Assembly (NCBI GenBank): GCA_030435675.1 | Contig: CM059625.1 | Span: 15,562,001 to 15,626,000 of the forward strand | Direction of reading: 5' to 3' | Length of the DNA: 64,000 bases | Source: Steinernema hermaphroditum | Taxonomy: Eukaryota > Nematoda > Chromadorea > Rhabditida > Steinernematidae | Shown here: in pieces, positions 34,309 to 48,336 of the stretch | How the letters are laid out: every line of letters starts with the position of its first letter | Numbering within the stretch: position 1 is the stretch's first letter | Notes under the pieces: generated by a model | Told to the model about the DNA's origin: nothing | The model's database searches: none | Seen by the model: the letters and a program-made list of their open reading frames with translations, nothing else | Made by a program: the position numbers and the translations under genes

Positions 34309-37300
34309 CTGAAAGAATAAATGCTATGAGTAACAAAGCCGCAAAGAAAGTAATAGTCCCGACGTAGCCCACTTCTCAATAGTCAATATAACAACGACTG
34401 ATGAAAACAGTCGCCGAAAGAGGATCGTTGATACGTAGACAATTTCACTTCATCGCCGAATCACATGAACGCCGAATTGGAAGAGATGGCTGCCGCCACG
34501 CGCAGGTGTGTCTTCGCATGTAATCAACTTCGTTCCAATCCTGTTGGCCAGTAACACTGTTACAGGGTTAGTTTAATAATGGATGCGCGGTTCCTTCTTT
34601 GACGTTAAACTATGTACTACGGTCAGACTGTAACGCACGCAAGCGCTGCATCGTCACACGCGGCGGTGACATTGAAAGATGGAAGAGAGGCTCTTTTACT
34701 TTTGAAGTGGAATTTTCCGCAACTTCGTATCATAAAGATGTAAAAACACACAAGTGAGCAGTACTTTGTTTTTTTCGTTTTTACCGTCATCGCCCAATAG
34801 TCGAAGAGGCGATAATTTATGTCATGAGAAGCATTTGCAAGAACAAGGCTTGCCAAGTGCACGAAGTCCTCCGCTTACGTCAAAGACTGTTATCGCTTTT
34901 AACGCCTTTTTGCAGACTTTAAAGGTTTTTCCATGACGTAAAAAGCGGGAGGGGTGCCATAGGATTGCATACGATTAGGGTGCAAAATTTTGGCTTACAA
35001 GTGATAACTGAAACGTGAGTCAGTTAGTTCCGCTTTGGTGTAAATTGCACTCTTTGGCAACGATAACAACATCTCGATGTTCAAACAATTTTTGACATTG
35101 GAATGCAGTTGACAAAACCTGACACTGAATGTATGTATGATTACGGCCAACAAAAGGAAAATCTACTGATAGCAGAAACCGCGCGGTCATGCAAGGCTAA
35201 ACAATCGAAGGGCTCGATTAAATCCTACTTTAATTTACCAGAAATCAATCGCAATCAGATATTGAGCGCTCTAGTCAGAACGGAATTCCCAAATCGGAAA
35301 GAAACACAAATGTCCGCGCAAAAGATGCGGTTTTTAATATGCATGTGAAGGCGTTACTTGACCCCAATTTGTGGGTTTGCCCCCGAACTGTGGTTGTTTC
35401 TTAAAATCCAATTTTTGCCCTTATATTTGAACATTTCAGCTAGATAAGTTATAGAATGGAAGAGCGGTTTTTGATCATCACTTTTTGTGTTTCGTGAATT
35501 GTCTTCTGAAAACACCCAAGAATGCACTGAAGATGACCTTCTCGAATCTGTTTTTGCGCCTGTGCACGTTCGAACTGCGTGGGCACACCCATCATCATAG
35601 CGCCATGTGCTCAAGAAATGTCTACTTTGGTGAGTCACACAAAATATCGGTCAAACCACAGCGCTAATTTTCATAATGCGCGTTTCATCTGATTCCGCAC
35701 GACATCTATGCGGGCAATCTTAATCCACAAGATCAAACAGTCAGCTGATCAGCGTGGTCGCCACTCCACGTAACATGTCCACTTCTTGCAGCTGGTCAGT
35801 CCGTTCCCGCGTACAATCTCCGTACATCGTCCAAGTGCGTAAGCAAACGACATAAAATGGTTTTATCAGCGGCGAGCCGAACTTTTGGGTGAACCGGTTT
35901 CGCCGCGTAACCGTTTGTTGCTCGACCGATGATAAGAAGTCGGCGAACGCTGATGTCATTACCCCAAAGATCATAACAAGAACGTCGACTGGACGACGTA
36001 CCGTCTCAAAACAAGAATTACCCTATCTCTTTAATGTAAGGTGGTCATAGTTGAAGTGGCGATTCATACGATATCGCCGTAAACTTTGCCCAGAATTATT
36101 AGAATTATTGACTGCAAAAAGCCGTGTGACCTGATTTAATGGCGACGTTGCAATAATACTGCAAACGTGCGCTTCACGTGTATCAGATCTCGACGCGGAA
36201 AAGAACGATTGGGTAAACACGCATCGTTGATCAGAAGTCGGCTGGTCCCATCAACGATAATATGTACATACTGTTGCGATCTTTCGGGTGTGTCTTGTAA
36301 ATTTTTTTAACATAGAAAAATATATTAAATGCTCGAAAAGGTAACCTTGCTTTAAAATAATACAATCATTTGTGTATTACTGAAATAAAAGTGGCAAAAT
36401 GAAAGTGTCCATACTGTTTTCCACACTCGACAGCTCATTTTCGTTGTTCATGCAAAAGTCAGGAATGTTGTGGGCGAGCAGTTAGCTGCCGCTGAAGCCT
36501 ACATTGACTTCTCGTCACAATAGTTATTTGTTTTCTCAGCGATAGGGCTGTCGGGCAAAAATAAGATAGCTCCTACACAGGCTTGCAACTGCAATGCTCC
36601 ACAAAAAAAATATTTGGAAGCTGCAAGGTGGAAGCAACGTTCAATTTCCTTCAAAGTTGCTACCGTAACCATTTTGGTAATTGTTATTGCATGCGCTTAG
36701 TCATGATAGCTGTGATTGTTTTACGGTAACGTGAACTGCATATGCAAACATATGACCATGGCAGGTAATATGGTAGTGTCTCTTTCCTCTAAACGGTAAT
36801 CAAAAACTAATCTTAAATGAGCGGTTCTACTTTGCACCACTAATCTGGAACATTTGCCCACAGAGACCAATAGCATACCATAAATTTTCTTCGTTTAGCA
36901 CGAACAGCTTTCACAAAAGCTAAGACGGATCAAAATTTTTCTGGGGTTGGCTTTGGTCGTCGGTATTGAAAGCCTTTGTACCTTGGTACCGTTTAGGAGA
37001 AAATCATCTTGAAATGAGGAAGATAAAACTACCTATTTCAGACGACCACTGGTTGAACGGTAGGGTCGCACTACAGATCACTATCAAATGCTAATGGAAA
37101 ACACCTGCTCAGTGAAACTGCTACTTGGTACCCTTGATACTGAAGCTCGTTTCCTGATTTCTGATGCCTTCTAATGGTCCATCATAATTTACACAAGTTT
37201 CTAATTTCGGAAGAGGGCAGCTAAACGAATACTTCCTCAAAACAAGTCGTTGCAAGAGAAGTGAACAAAAATTAAGTGAGAAAGAACCATAGAATACTAT

Positions 37301-40208
37301 ATATAGAGCGCGACTGATAAAACGCGACATTTCGTGAGGGTCTTCACAGGTACGATGTCAAGTAAACATGGTCAGCAGTTTAACCGAATACCATGATCAG
37401 TGCTCTCCGTTCGTTATCAGTTCCAGACGTCTTTCGTTACAAGATGAAATTGTAATAATTTCACAAGCAGAAAGTTGTTTCACAGGAATGAAAAGATAGC
37501 CCTGTTCTGAATGTTATTGCTAGGGGCACTTCAGTGTTATTGGCGGCGGATCGTTTAAAGAGAGGGAGAATAGGAGAGGTCATAGAGAAACGCTGAATGG
37601 GGTAACATTTCGAAGTAGAAATGCGACAAAGAGCAAATGCTTTATCTGAGCATGCAACACGTGTGACGTTATGTACGCATGTCGTTTTGGGCTTTTTTAT
37701 TGTTTCAAATACATCCAGTGAAGACATCCTGCACTTTAAAGGAATACATTTGGACAGAACTTTTAAATTTTATCTTTCACAGACGGTCAACAAGGAAGGA
37801 ATAGGCACGAACGAAAAAAATAACAAGAAGTACAACTAGACCATCTATGGACCATCGGTAGGCGACAGAGAACGGGATGTTTGGAAGAAGATGAACATCG
37901 AACCTCATTTCCGTTCACTTCATCCTCCATCTTCAATACCATAAGTTTTCCCATGTTCATGACTGCTCCTCATTTTAAGAGCTGTGGATTGTCACCTTTT
38001 AATTGAGCCCCGTTTTCTGCCATATATGCACGAACAAACTAAATCCCATTTTGGGATTTACACGCTTGGTCAGGTCGTCGATTTCTCGCAACAATTGCAT
38101 CCTGAAGACAATACGGGGTACATTGTAAGCGAAACATCACAAACATTTGCGTTTGAAGTATTTTTTCAGCTTTCTGGTTATTATATAGATTGTCTTATGA
38201 ACATAGGCTCATGATATTCGTCGATTCTGTATGTCTAACGATAACTTACTGTGAGAGATGATGGACGTATGCATATGTACACAAACAATTCGCGGACGGC
38301 CAAATGAAGCTGTTCTCGAAAATTCTTCGCCTATGTCGAATGTTGCCGTGGCGCAACCGGCCATGACCATGGCTGCGCTTTTAAAGGTTGCGCCCTGTGT
38401 CAAGTCAACAATCAACGTCTCAAAGAGCGGCGGGCTTCCCCAGCGGTCAGTAAACAGTAAACAATCGACCCTTTTCTGGAAGTTGCACGAAAACGAGCAT
38501 GTAAAAATGTTGTGCACCAATAGGCAGACACTTTTGGTAAGTAAATGAGGGTGATATAAAAGACATCATTCATCCTGCAACCTTTGCGACTGCTCCAAGT
38601 AAACATAGAGGAAAATAAGCAACATCAAAAGTGACAGGCACAAAGGGTTCGTTTTTCAATCACTCATGACACTTGATTCTAAAGATAGCGTGTTAAAAAT
38701 CGTGGAACTAAAAAAAACTAAAAATCGAATTTTCAAATTGCCACAGTAATGTTGTTTGCTATTTACTTTTTTGAAATCAAAAACACGTGACTACGGCGTC
38801 ATCGGGTCTTGGACAAACAAATGGGAGAGGCCACAGCGATATAAAGGACTTTGACCTGAATAAAAAAGTAGCCATTGTCGGGAATATAATCTACGCGTCG
38901 TACACTACCAAATGCACTATCCTAAGAAGCTGGCATCGCAAAATACAGCATGATCATAGCAAAACAAGAAGTTCGTCGACTTTGCTTCATAACGAGATAA
39001 AAGAATATTGGAAAAAAAGGAAATGATTCCCGCTTTGCTACATTGGAAGGCCGAAAAAATGTGATTACAGTTCAGAGGCTTTGATATCGAATTCGAAAAA
39101 AATATAGAACTAGTGAATATGAAAATAACTGTACTTGTAGAGAAAAAGATAGTTTTCATGCATGTGCATAGTTATATTCTTCGACTCGTTAACATTTTTG
39201 CTTTTTTGGAAGGCCGAAAATATGTGACCTGAGGATATAGACAGCAATACATCCAACAGTATCGGATACTCTATATTTTGATGTTTTTAAGTATTCCACT
39301 GTTTCCATATTTCGCTGCAATCAAGAAGAACCGAAACTGGTATATGTTGCACCTATATAACACCATTTTGTTACAAAATCTGGAGGACTGAACCAACATC
39401 ACAGCTTAATGCACAAATCTGAGTTGGATAGTTAACGTGACTGGTATTATAAACAATTCAAAGAGAGAAGAACACCAGTACAGTACCAGAAGCCTTACCT
39501 TAACAGTCCATGGATACAGATCTCCCCCCGTAAAGGAGAAACTACTGTCGTTAGTGTCCAGCCCCATTACGACGTTCGATGGTCGTTCACTCGTCCGTCG
39601 TTAGCTAGAAACAAGATCATAAAATTTTCAGCAAACAGACAACGATTTATGTACCCGGAATGGCGAAAAACATGCACCAAAAGGCAACGCATCATATCAA
39701 AGATATTAGAAAACGACACAAAACGTCGTAATCGCGAGTGCATCGCGGCATAAAACACTTTTCGCTCTGGTACATCTCACATATTTACAAATTTTGATCC
39801 ATTTTTTTCTCAGAGCGAGTGGTCAATGTTTATTAACATTCGTAGAACGCACACACCTGTAATCTGTTACAAAATAAGAGATTGAGAAGACGCGAGGTGA
39901 AGGCATTCGATTAAAAAAATCAAGTGAGAATTGAGTACAATGTATTGTAGAGATGAGTATTTGATCATTATTACGAGTATTGGTGAATGAGTACAGAGAT
40001 AAACAATCAAGTATCATGAACTTACCAGTATGGATTCATCAGAGATGGGAGGACAAAGGGAAAGAGAGAAAATAGAAGTAGGGTGGGAAAGCGCTCAAAA
40101 AGCGCTCATAAGAAGGAAAACACGTACTGAACAATTGGTAGGTTGAGTATTGTAGAAGACCCATAATTTGACCTTTTGGTATGAATAGGGACACGATATA
40201 CAGAAACG
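34309..40208. other. Intergenic, no supported gene
   Basis: Mostly AT-rich. At 38209-38548 both strands are open (103 and 96 codons), but neither gives a recognisable protein. A perfect 8-bp hairpin sits at 38041-38059. A TTTATT at 39829-39834 (AATAAA on the minus strand) is a possible poly(A) signal for ebax-1. Confidence 0.5.
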
Positions 40209-43200
40209 TTAAAACATGGCGTTGGGAGGCGCCTGACGGCCGCCGTTCAATATCTCGTTGATCTTGAAGTGAATCTCTTTCTTGCACGACTTTTGCTTCT
40301 TAAGGAAGCGGATGAATTCGTCGAAGATATGTCGGCCGACCATCGGGATGATGTGATGGATATCGAGGAACGATCTCACCAGTTCGCAAACCTGAAACGT
40401 AGTTAAGTATGTAACATGTGATATACTGTGATGATCGAAGAATTTTTTTTTAACTTTCTGACAGACATTGTTTCGAAATTTAGCGCTTCGTAGGTGCTGA
40501 CCACCACAATAGTTTAGAGAGATCAATCAAAGCTGGCGCATCTATCTGGTTTTGAACAAAGACCCACCTCTTCAACGTCCGTCGCAGTCAAGTTCGATCG
40601 ACTTAGCAGTGTAGCTCCGGCTGTGTGAAACTGTTCCACGGTCATGCGCATCAACTCGCCAATCGACGGATGGTGTCCATATTGTATCATGAAATTCCGT
40701 ACTTCCGATCTGTACGATACCAACGCGGGATCCATGTACTGATTGACGATTGCGCGAAGTGATTGGGCTTGTCCCGCAGGCTGCGGAGGTGGTGGCGGTG
40801 TCACGTTGTTGCACATTGCGTAGAGATTGTTGGCACGAGGTGGATGTCGATGCACTGCCCGCGTTACCAGATCAGATAGAAGAATTGGTGAGGTGACAGT
40901 TCTTGCCGCGAGTTCGCAGAAGCTGAAGTAGCAGTCTTCCTTGCCGAGGAGTCCGGTCTTCTCCTCGAGCCAGCGGATGTTGTCCACATGAGGAGGATTC
41001 TAAAAGAGGAACTATGTATATCTAACAAAACATACAGATCGTACCGAATATCTCTTCGAATCGTACGTGCGATCGTCCGACCGGCCAGCCATCATCTCGA
41101 GTGCCCTCATTCCGATCCTGTGCGCTTGAAAGAGCCTTTTGCCCACCGGCGAAAGATTGGATATTCCACTTGTTTGCGAAGAACCACCTGCCACAGACGG
41201 CACCGGAACGGACACTGGCACACCGCCGGGAACGAAGTTGTAGGCAACATTAGATGGACCCGGCGAAGTCGTGTTTGGCATGTAGTAGCTCTGGTTGGGC
41301 GGTGGCATGGTGACTCTTGGAGCCATGGGCGACTGAGCATACAGAGAGCTCATAACTGTCTGACCATGATGGTTTGAGGTGATCACATAAGCAGCGCCGA
41401 GGTATGGCGGTGGAATTGGATGCATCGGATTGAGATTTGGAGCTGAGTGGCTTGCATGCAAAGGACGATTCGCACTGTCGTACTGCTGCTGCTGGAGATG
41501 ATGCGGCGGATGTTGAATTTGTGGGACTTGATGAGGAGGCACATTGACGAAGTTGGGTGGAGGTCTGCGGACGTCGATCATTGGGCCGACATAGGGCATC
41601 GGCGGATTAGAATTCATCTGCACGGCACCGGTAGGGTCGTATCGATGCGAATTGAAGCCCGCGGTATAGAAGTGTTGTGGAGAGTTGGTGTTCATCGTAA
41701 GCCTCGTGTTGTCGTGTGTGCGATCTCTCTCGGCTTCTGACAGGTCGAACCAGTAGTGCGCTACGTTGAAGAGAACTTCAGGATAGACGCCATCGCCGTC
41801 TGCAGCCTATAACGGAAAAGGTGATCAAAGAAGTGACACAAGTCAGCTTCTTACCTTTCCAACAGCCTCACAGGCTAATTCCAACATATTCAAGCCCTTG
41901 TTTTTGCACTGATCCAGCGCTCTGTTGCTCTCCGAAATCGTCAAAGCGTCAGCCCTTGGTAGAACAGTTAACGCCAAGTAGGCTGCTTCCTCCACTAGTC
42001 CAGGTTCGCGACACTGACTGGCCTTATCGGCAAGTCCAGCGACTTCAGTGGGAGTAAGGTGGTTGTCCCACGTATGCCGTACAATCTCAATCGCACATCG
42101 ACCTACACTCAGTATGGTCCAAATTCAAATAAATAAAGCTATCGTGCTTACCGATTTCAAGAGCTTGCGCGTGAATCCAACTCGCCTGAGTACTGTACGT
42201 TCTGGTTGGCCAGTTCAGCTGCATCTTGTTGTGCAAGCCAAGCGCATACAGTCCAATCAGGAAACTGCTAATGTGGAGCAGGCGATGTGGGCCAGCATGT
42301 GCTTGACCACCGTTGTGCGCATTGAATATAGCGGTGCTCTGGTTGCCTCCTGCCTCGTTGAGGAGCTTCTTCGACAGCTCTGCCATGAACGTCGCCAGCG
42401 GTTCAGGAATCTGATTAGGCAAGTTGAATCGGCGACGCGGTATGATAGGAATGAATGGAACGACGGTTGGACGGTTGTTCTGTCCGGAGCTGCTGGAATC
42501 GCTGAAGCGGGGACTTTCATCGCGGCTCTCGTTGCCTTCATCGGTGGATCTGCGTACGCCGCGTTCTGAGTCGACCGACGAGATGTCGTCTCTGAAAAAT
42601 CGATTACTTGAGAAAGAAAGGTGGGCTAGGCCGAGGTCACACCTAAAGTTCACACCCAAAGAACAACTGATATCTCTTTTTCTGTTCTATTAGAAGCATG
42701 AATTACTTGATCATACAACTGGAGAAAGAACCAGCCCGTAAAACAAAAGGAATAAACAGCATAAGCTGGGTTTTATGTTTTGTTATTCTTGGTTTTGTTT
42801 CAAGTGTTCTTTGTTCGCTCATTTCGAAACATTCCCTATATATAAACGGAGAACCGTTAGATCCGTTGTTCGTTTCCTGGAGCACACAATTCTATGAGCA
42901 GAACCCTGCGGCCCGCAGGGCTACGATGTATCCACCCGAAAGGCCGATAGATTTACCGCCGGTAGGCAATTGCTCTCTTGTTGTTCACAGTTCTACTGGG
43001 CCTTTAGCGCCTAGAGGGTGCGCAGCCGTGTTCATCGGTTAACTATGCGTTTTCCTCCCGAAAAACAAGATAAAAATAGCTTACTGGATGTCATGCTCAT
43101 TAGAGACTTGAGAACTTCGGTCTTCCGAGCTGGACAGAGGTGTGGTAGTGTCGGAGAGGCTAGCGCTCGATGACGTTGAGTGCAGCGCTTTTGCTGACTT

Positions 43201-46200
43201 GGCCGACGTCGACGGGTCATCTGGATGAATGAATGATTCGAATGGATTCCTCGGTCGAGCTCCGATTTTATGGAACGCTTTGAGGGATGGCGCGCGTTCC
43301 AGGAAATACGCTGCATTCGAATCTTGGTTCCTAGAAACAAAGTCCGACATTGTCAACTATAATAAGGTCATCTTACTTATACATCCGATGAATCGTAGGG
43401 TCGAGAAGTCGATCTAGAATCAAGCCCAGTTTCTCAGAAGAATCCTTGTACTTCATAAACAAATTCATCGCTATTTCACCACGGAGTCGCCTGACACATT
43501 CGCACAGCATGGGATGTTCCGCTTCAGAAACAAACAACGGCAACCCGAGGCCTTCCAACGCAACATAGAAGCCGAGATCCTTGTCCGACAGCGACTTGCC
43601 ACTACTACCAACAACGCTAAATTGGGAAAATCACTGTATCGGAGACGTCGTTCTATAAACAACAAACCTGCTTTTTCTGGACTCAGAAAGGGTCTCGAGG
43701 AGATACTGAATGAGTGTCAGCGGAAGCGCGGTCACCCGAACAAGTTTTCCTTTTTGACTGTTTTCGAACAGCTCCAAAGCGACCGATCGAATCAGCTGTA
43801 GTTCGTCGTCACCGATTGGGAAATTACGAAGCAGAGAGACCAGTGTGGATTCCTGAAATGAAGTATTACCGGCAAAGAATTTGATGCACTGGTGACATAT
43901 AAAATGATAGTGAAAATTACGGTGGATAATTTCGCGTTCGACAAACAGGAATGCACTGTAATTCCAGTAAATTATGTATAATTGTATCCGGCTCACAGAA
44001 TAGTTATGTGAAGAACATAAATGATCCAGAAAAAAAGATGGAAAAAGAGAATGAATCCTTGACCAGTCGACTTGTGTGGGCGTTTTTTCAGATACTGTAC
44101 AAGTACCGGAATGAGATGATCTGAGCGAAATGAAAGCCGCGTTTTCCGTTTTCCTTTCCTGACACATAGGTTAAAACTGCAAAATTCTGCAATGAGAGTG
44201 ATTGTAGGACTAAACATCGCGAAATGGTCATCACCGTCAATATGAACTCGGCTGAGGACAAAAGAAAACCGTTTTTTGACAACTCAACAGCTGTTGTTTT
44301 GATACCTATGATGGGTGTTCATACACAAGTATACATAACAAGGGAAACTGATCCTCTCTCTTCTTTCATCCAGGAAAAAAAAATGAAACTTACGTAGTAA
44401 TAGAGCTTGACTTCAAGATGCCGTGTAGCTGCAGGCAGTCTCGGAGCGCTGAGGACGGCCAACGCCAGCGAGAATACCACTTTGCGACTCTTCTCGTCGG
44501 ATGACAGCAAATTTGCAAGGAAAATTGTGCGCGCGAAAAGGTGAGCAGCTTGCTTCGACAGTTCTATCACGTGATTTTCGGGTATGAGGAACTTGATGTG
44601 CTTCGAGTTGAGGGTTAATTGCGCTTTCGTCGGTTTCTTCCTTCTTATACGTGTCGGCTGAAATTCCAATAATTACGTTTGGTCATGTTTCAACGAATGC
44701 TTCACTGCCAAAGTGCATTACGGAATTTGACGTCAGTAAAATGTCTACGCATTACGTCTCATTTTATTTGCAGCCGACTGAGGTTGCACGTCGCCTTTCG
44801 GTTGCCATGCCACTGGGCCGTCCGCCAGCAAGTGCGGACTTACGCGACATCTCACATGGGTACATTATTTTGCTTTCTTTTCATCACTGTTCTAATTCGT
44901 TAGTTCCGCCACAAACTGTGTATGTGTATAGCTTCGTGAGGCCCGCTGTTTTAGAAGTGCGACTAAATTTTTCGGATTTAGAGTTGTACGCTACAAAGAC
45001 CTTTTAACGTGCTCAATTTAAGTTAGTGCATGTACTTTAAGTGATCCTTCTAGTCGCCGTTTCAGCTCATTTCATCTTTTGTTCACCGGAACTAGAGCGC
45101 TCGCCTCTTGGCTTCTCCGTAATTTACTTTCTACAAGTAACGCCATGATTCAGTTGTTTGCACTCTAATAATCCGTTTCCGCGCTAACATTTGTAAAGTT
45201 AGGAAAGTGGTCATCCTATATTTGCTAGCTGCAAGACAGTATTTGAAACATTTTTTAAAGTACGCGAAACTGTTCGCATGTCTTGATTAATAAACACACG
45301 CATCGCTACCCCTCCTTCATTTCTCAAGGAATATTGCATACATAACTTACACTAGTGCGTTTTCCTCCATTCTCAATCTCCATCTGAGCTAACAAGTCAA
45401 TTGCTTCACTGTTCATCTCCTCCGAGACGCTGATCGCCAAGTTGCGCGCTTGCTGACTGTATCCGTGCGCCATGAGAGCTTCGCAGCATGAATAACGCGC
45501 TTCCAGATCGCTTATTTCGAGATTGAGTTGCTCGGCAATCTGTTCGAAGTCGTCATTGAGCATTTGCTCTCTGAAGTGGTACCTAATTAGCAAGGGAACA
45601 AAGCATTTTATACAAAACCTTCTTTCTCTGGCGTCCTCCAAGTTCTTCGAAGATGTAGGTTCGTCGGGGCTTCTAGGCTGATTGTTACCGTGCCTACTTG
45701 GTCTCCTTGAGGTGCTGGCTTGGTCCATTTGCAACATGTGCCGTGCTTGGATAGAGCGAGTGTTTATTACACGTCGGGTCTTCTTTATTCCCCGCCTGAT
45801 GCACTTCGACTGTCCGTCGTCCACGCTAGGCAGTTCCATGTCGTACTGTGAGCTGATCTCGGATGCGAACTCCTGGGCCGAAAAAGCTATGGGTACGTTG
45901 CCAAGGGCCTAAAAATCTATAGTTATAGATGTTCATTATATTAACAATGATATCCTAGTTCGGTATAGCTCACCTTGAAATTCCCTTCAAATTCGAGCGC
46001 TTCACCAGCTATGTATTCCTTGATGTTGGTCAAATCCCACTCAATCATGCAAGCCGACAAAGCATCGAAAAATCCGGGGAAATAGTGCATGTTGAACCTA
46101 GCGTTTTCGGGACTCAGCCTGCAGCCTTGTTGATCCATCACAGTGAACATAAAGGACGACTGCGCGTCGCCGTTTTGACTCATTCTTCGTAGGAGCTGCT

Positions 46201-48316
46201 GGATAGTAGTAACGGCTGTTCTATGGTACTGCTTCAGCTCACTGAACAGATTCTCTCGCTCAACGTAAGTCCACTTGGGGTTCATCGCTGCCAGCCGCCA
46301 CATGTTTACAATCTCATCACAGAGCGAGGAACAGTTGAACTGGGAAGTATTGCCGTTGACGCTCTGAATGTGTGCCTTGCTGGTTGAAGTGAACATCCAG
46401 AAGCCCGACTGCGAAAGCTTTGTGATGTACCACCAGTAGAGAACGTGTTCATTGGCCATTAGGGCTTCCGTGCAGATGTGCAGAAGAGTAATTGAGTTGG
46501 GATCGCTTCGCTTCAGCATGTCGCTGGCGATGGTAAGCAGGTTCCACAAGCCTTCAGGATCTTTTGATTTCATCGAACGGAAGATGGCCACCCATTCGGT
46601 GAGCGTTGGCGATAGGTTGCTGCTCAAACAGTTCACATCGCTGTAAATTAAGATGATTAGTTCTATCTTCCCCACGTAAGAAGGAGCTCATAGAAGCGCT
46701 AATACACATCGTCTCATGCAAGATAGTCGTCTGGCAAAATAGTCATGTATGCCTTTACGGAAAAAGTGCCGCAAACAGTTTCTCGTATGTCATGTCTTCT
46801 ATAAGAAGGACAAAATTTTCTCCTTACCAATGAACCGTCGGTCCAGGCACGCAGATCTTCGTCAGCACCTTATGGATGTTCTCTTTGATGACTTGATGGT
46901 CCAAACTCCAAATGGGTATTTCCTGATGCTCTCCATCGGTTGGATCGGGAGCTCCATCTGATTGGCTAATATCTGAATTCGGATCGGCCAGCTGGTCCAT
47001 TATGTTTTGCGCTACGGGCAAGTACTAAAAATATATTTGTACTTTGAAACGTTTTCGATTTTCTCCATCCCACCACTATCAGCTGATTCCCGCACTACTC
47101 AGTCACCACTCACTTACCTGAGCCGGCAGGGTGTTGATGAAGTTTTGAAACAGCTTCACGACATTTTTGTGAGGCATACTGTTTATAGTCAGCCAGTTAA
47201 TTCCTCGATACTTAACACTGTCGGCGTGGTGTATTCGATACAGACAGACGGCAACGACGTGCTGACACCACGAAGATTTGGAGGAGCATGTGCAGCGACA
47301 TGAAGTTACGCGACACCTAGACAAACGGAATTTTATGGTAATCATCGATTTGTATGATGTACCTGTCAATTCCGATGTCCACAAAATAGGAACCTTTACC
47401 GGATGCATGTTGGTGTCTTGGCGGTATTTCAACAGACGCCGTAAGACGATAGCCGATTTGGAGAGCGTCTTTGACGGCTTCAGCTTTATACAGCGCGTGA
47501 CCATTATCGTACTCATTTTGGCTGCCGTTCGTCAGAAAACTGAAATTGACGGATTGATTGTGTCGAAGACATCTTCATCTTCAGTGTGTTTAGGATTTTC
47601 AAAATTATGGCTAACAAAGCATAGTCTAGGGGCTGTCTTCGACCGGCATTGATTATTCATTGTAATTCTTCGCTAGTTGTCTCTGTCTCGCGTCAGATTT
47701 CTGTTCAAACAATTCCGGAAAATCCATCCAAAAAGCCAAAGTACATCAAACAAAGAAGAGGCATTCGATATTGCAAAGTTCCCATTGCCCATTTTTGTTC
47801 TTTGCACCATCACTGATAAGAGTGTATGAATCACATACCTGTACATTCGAATGTCTTCGGAGTTCTGCGGAAAGACGAACTTGATAATGTAGCAGAACAG
47901 ATCGGTGGGAATGGGTGTACCGTGGTTCTGGGCTTCCAGCTGTTCAAACGACATAGAGGACGCCGCTACTTTAGCCGCCAGACTTTTAAGAGGTAGAGCG
48001 GAGATGCCTAGGTTATACGTTCATTTTGACACTTGAAATATTAACAATTTGTACCGATAGAGGTTGATTCCTGTGGAGCTATTACGTGGTCTGGTTCCGG
48101 CTGGACATTGTCGTGCCAACCCCTCCAGTTTTGGTTAACTGACTCCGTGTCCGATGCTGATAAGATATCTTCCTCGAACATTTCCGAATCCTCGAAGGTA
48201 ACCCGGTCATCGTCGTCGTCAGGAGCAACCGGAGGCGCCATTCCGCCACCCACGACCGGACCTCCGGCGACTGCAGCTGGGAGCAACCCGTTCTGATCCA
48301 CCTGCTCATCAGCCAT
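40209..48316 (-). CDS. ebax-1: EBAX-1/ZSWIM8 orthologue, SWIM-domain substrate receptor of a Cullin-RING ubiquitin ligase
   Basis: EBAX-1 and mammalian ZSWIM8 bind Elongin B/C and Cullin to ubiquitinate client proteins. Known roles are quality control of the axon-guidance receptor SAX-3/Robo and destruction of Argonaute in target-directed microRNA decay. Exons in coding order: 48316-48055, 48007-47839, 47539-47363, 47316-47118, 47024-46828, 46640-45974, 45908-45619, 45582-45351, 44657-44394, 43852-43668, 43616-43377, 43330-43085, 42591-42152, 42102-41855, 41806-41045, 40999-40568, 40391-40209 (TAA). This gives 5193 bp, 1730 residues, with phases consistent throughout. Exon 1 is acidic. Exon 2 has the BC-box-like LKSLAAKVAASSM region. 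Exon 4 holds the SWIM finger C-T-C-SSKSSW-C-Q-H (about residue 210). The long C-terminal helical region is interrupted by a Pro/Gln/Asn-rich exon (41806-41045). A TTTTAG 14 bp before the ATG suggests trans-splicing. Confidence 0.95.
42698..43042 (+). CDS. Possible single-exon gene nested antisense in an ebax-1 intron
   Basis: A 114-codon frame with a true ATG lies wholly inside the 493-bp ebax-1 intron (42592-43084), on the opposite strand. It begins MNYLIIQLEKEPARK, then has a membrane-spanning stretch (SWVLCFVILGFVSSVLCSLI). A proline-rich lumenal or extracellular part with two cysteines follows, ending CAAVFIG. TTTTTCTGTTCTATTAG ends four bases before the ATG and would serve as a spliced-leader acceptor. 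I do not recognise the family, and a frame of this length can occur by chance in a 64-kb window. Confidence 0.3.
   Translation: MNYLIIQLEKEPARKTKGINSISWVLCFVILGFVSSVLCSLISKHSLYINGEPLDPLFVSWSTQFYEQNPAARRATMYPPERPIDLPPVGNCSLVVHSSTGPLAPRGCAAVFIG
45583..45618 (-). other. 36-bp stop-free intron in ebax-1
   Basis: GTTTTG donor and CTAATTAG acceptor. Removal joins ARERR to YHFREQ. Retention would add twelve mostly hydrophobic residues (FCIKCFVPLLIR) to an otherwise polar helical region. Length 3n and absence of stops make it invisible to ORF scanning. It is inferred from composition and splice sites, and retention cannot be excluded from sequence. Confidence 0.7.
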
Positions 48317-48330
48317 GCGTCATTCGGATA

Positions 48331-48336
48331 CTAAAA
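48331..48336 (-). other. Putative spliced-leader acceptor of ebax-1
   Basis: TTTTAG on the minus strand ends 14 bp upstream of the ATG, with no paired donor nearby. Confidence 0.45.

Noticed and set aside
44651..45007. 118-codon plus-strand frame in another ebax-1 intron
   Set aside because: No ATG-proximal acceptor, no hydrophobic or domain signature, and it overlaps coding antisense at its start. Probably chance.
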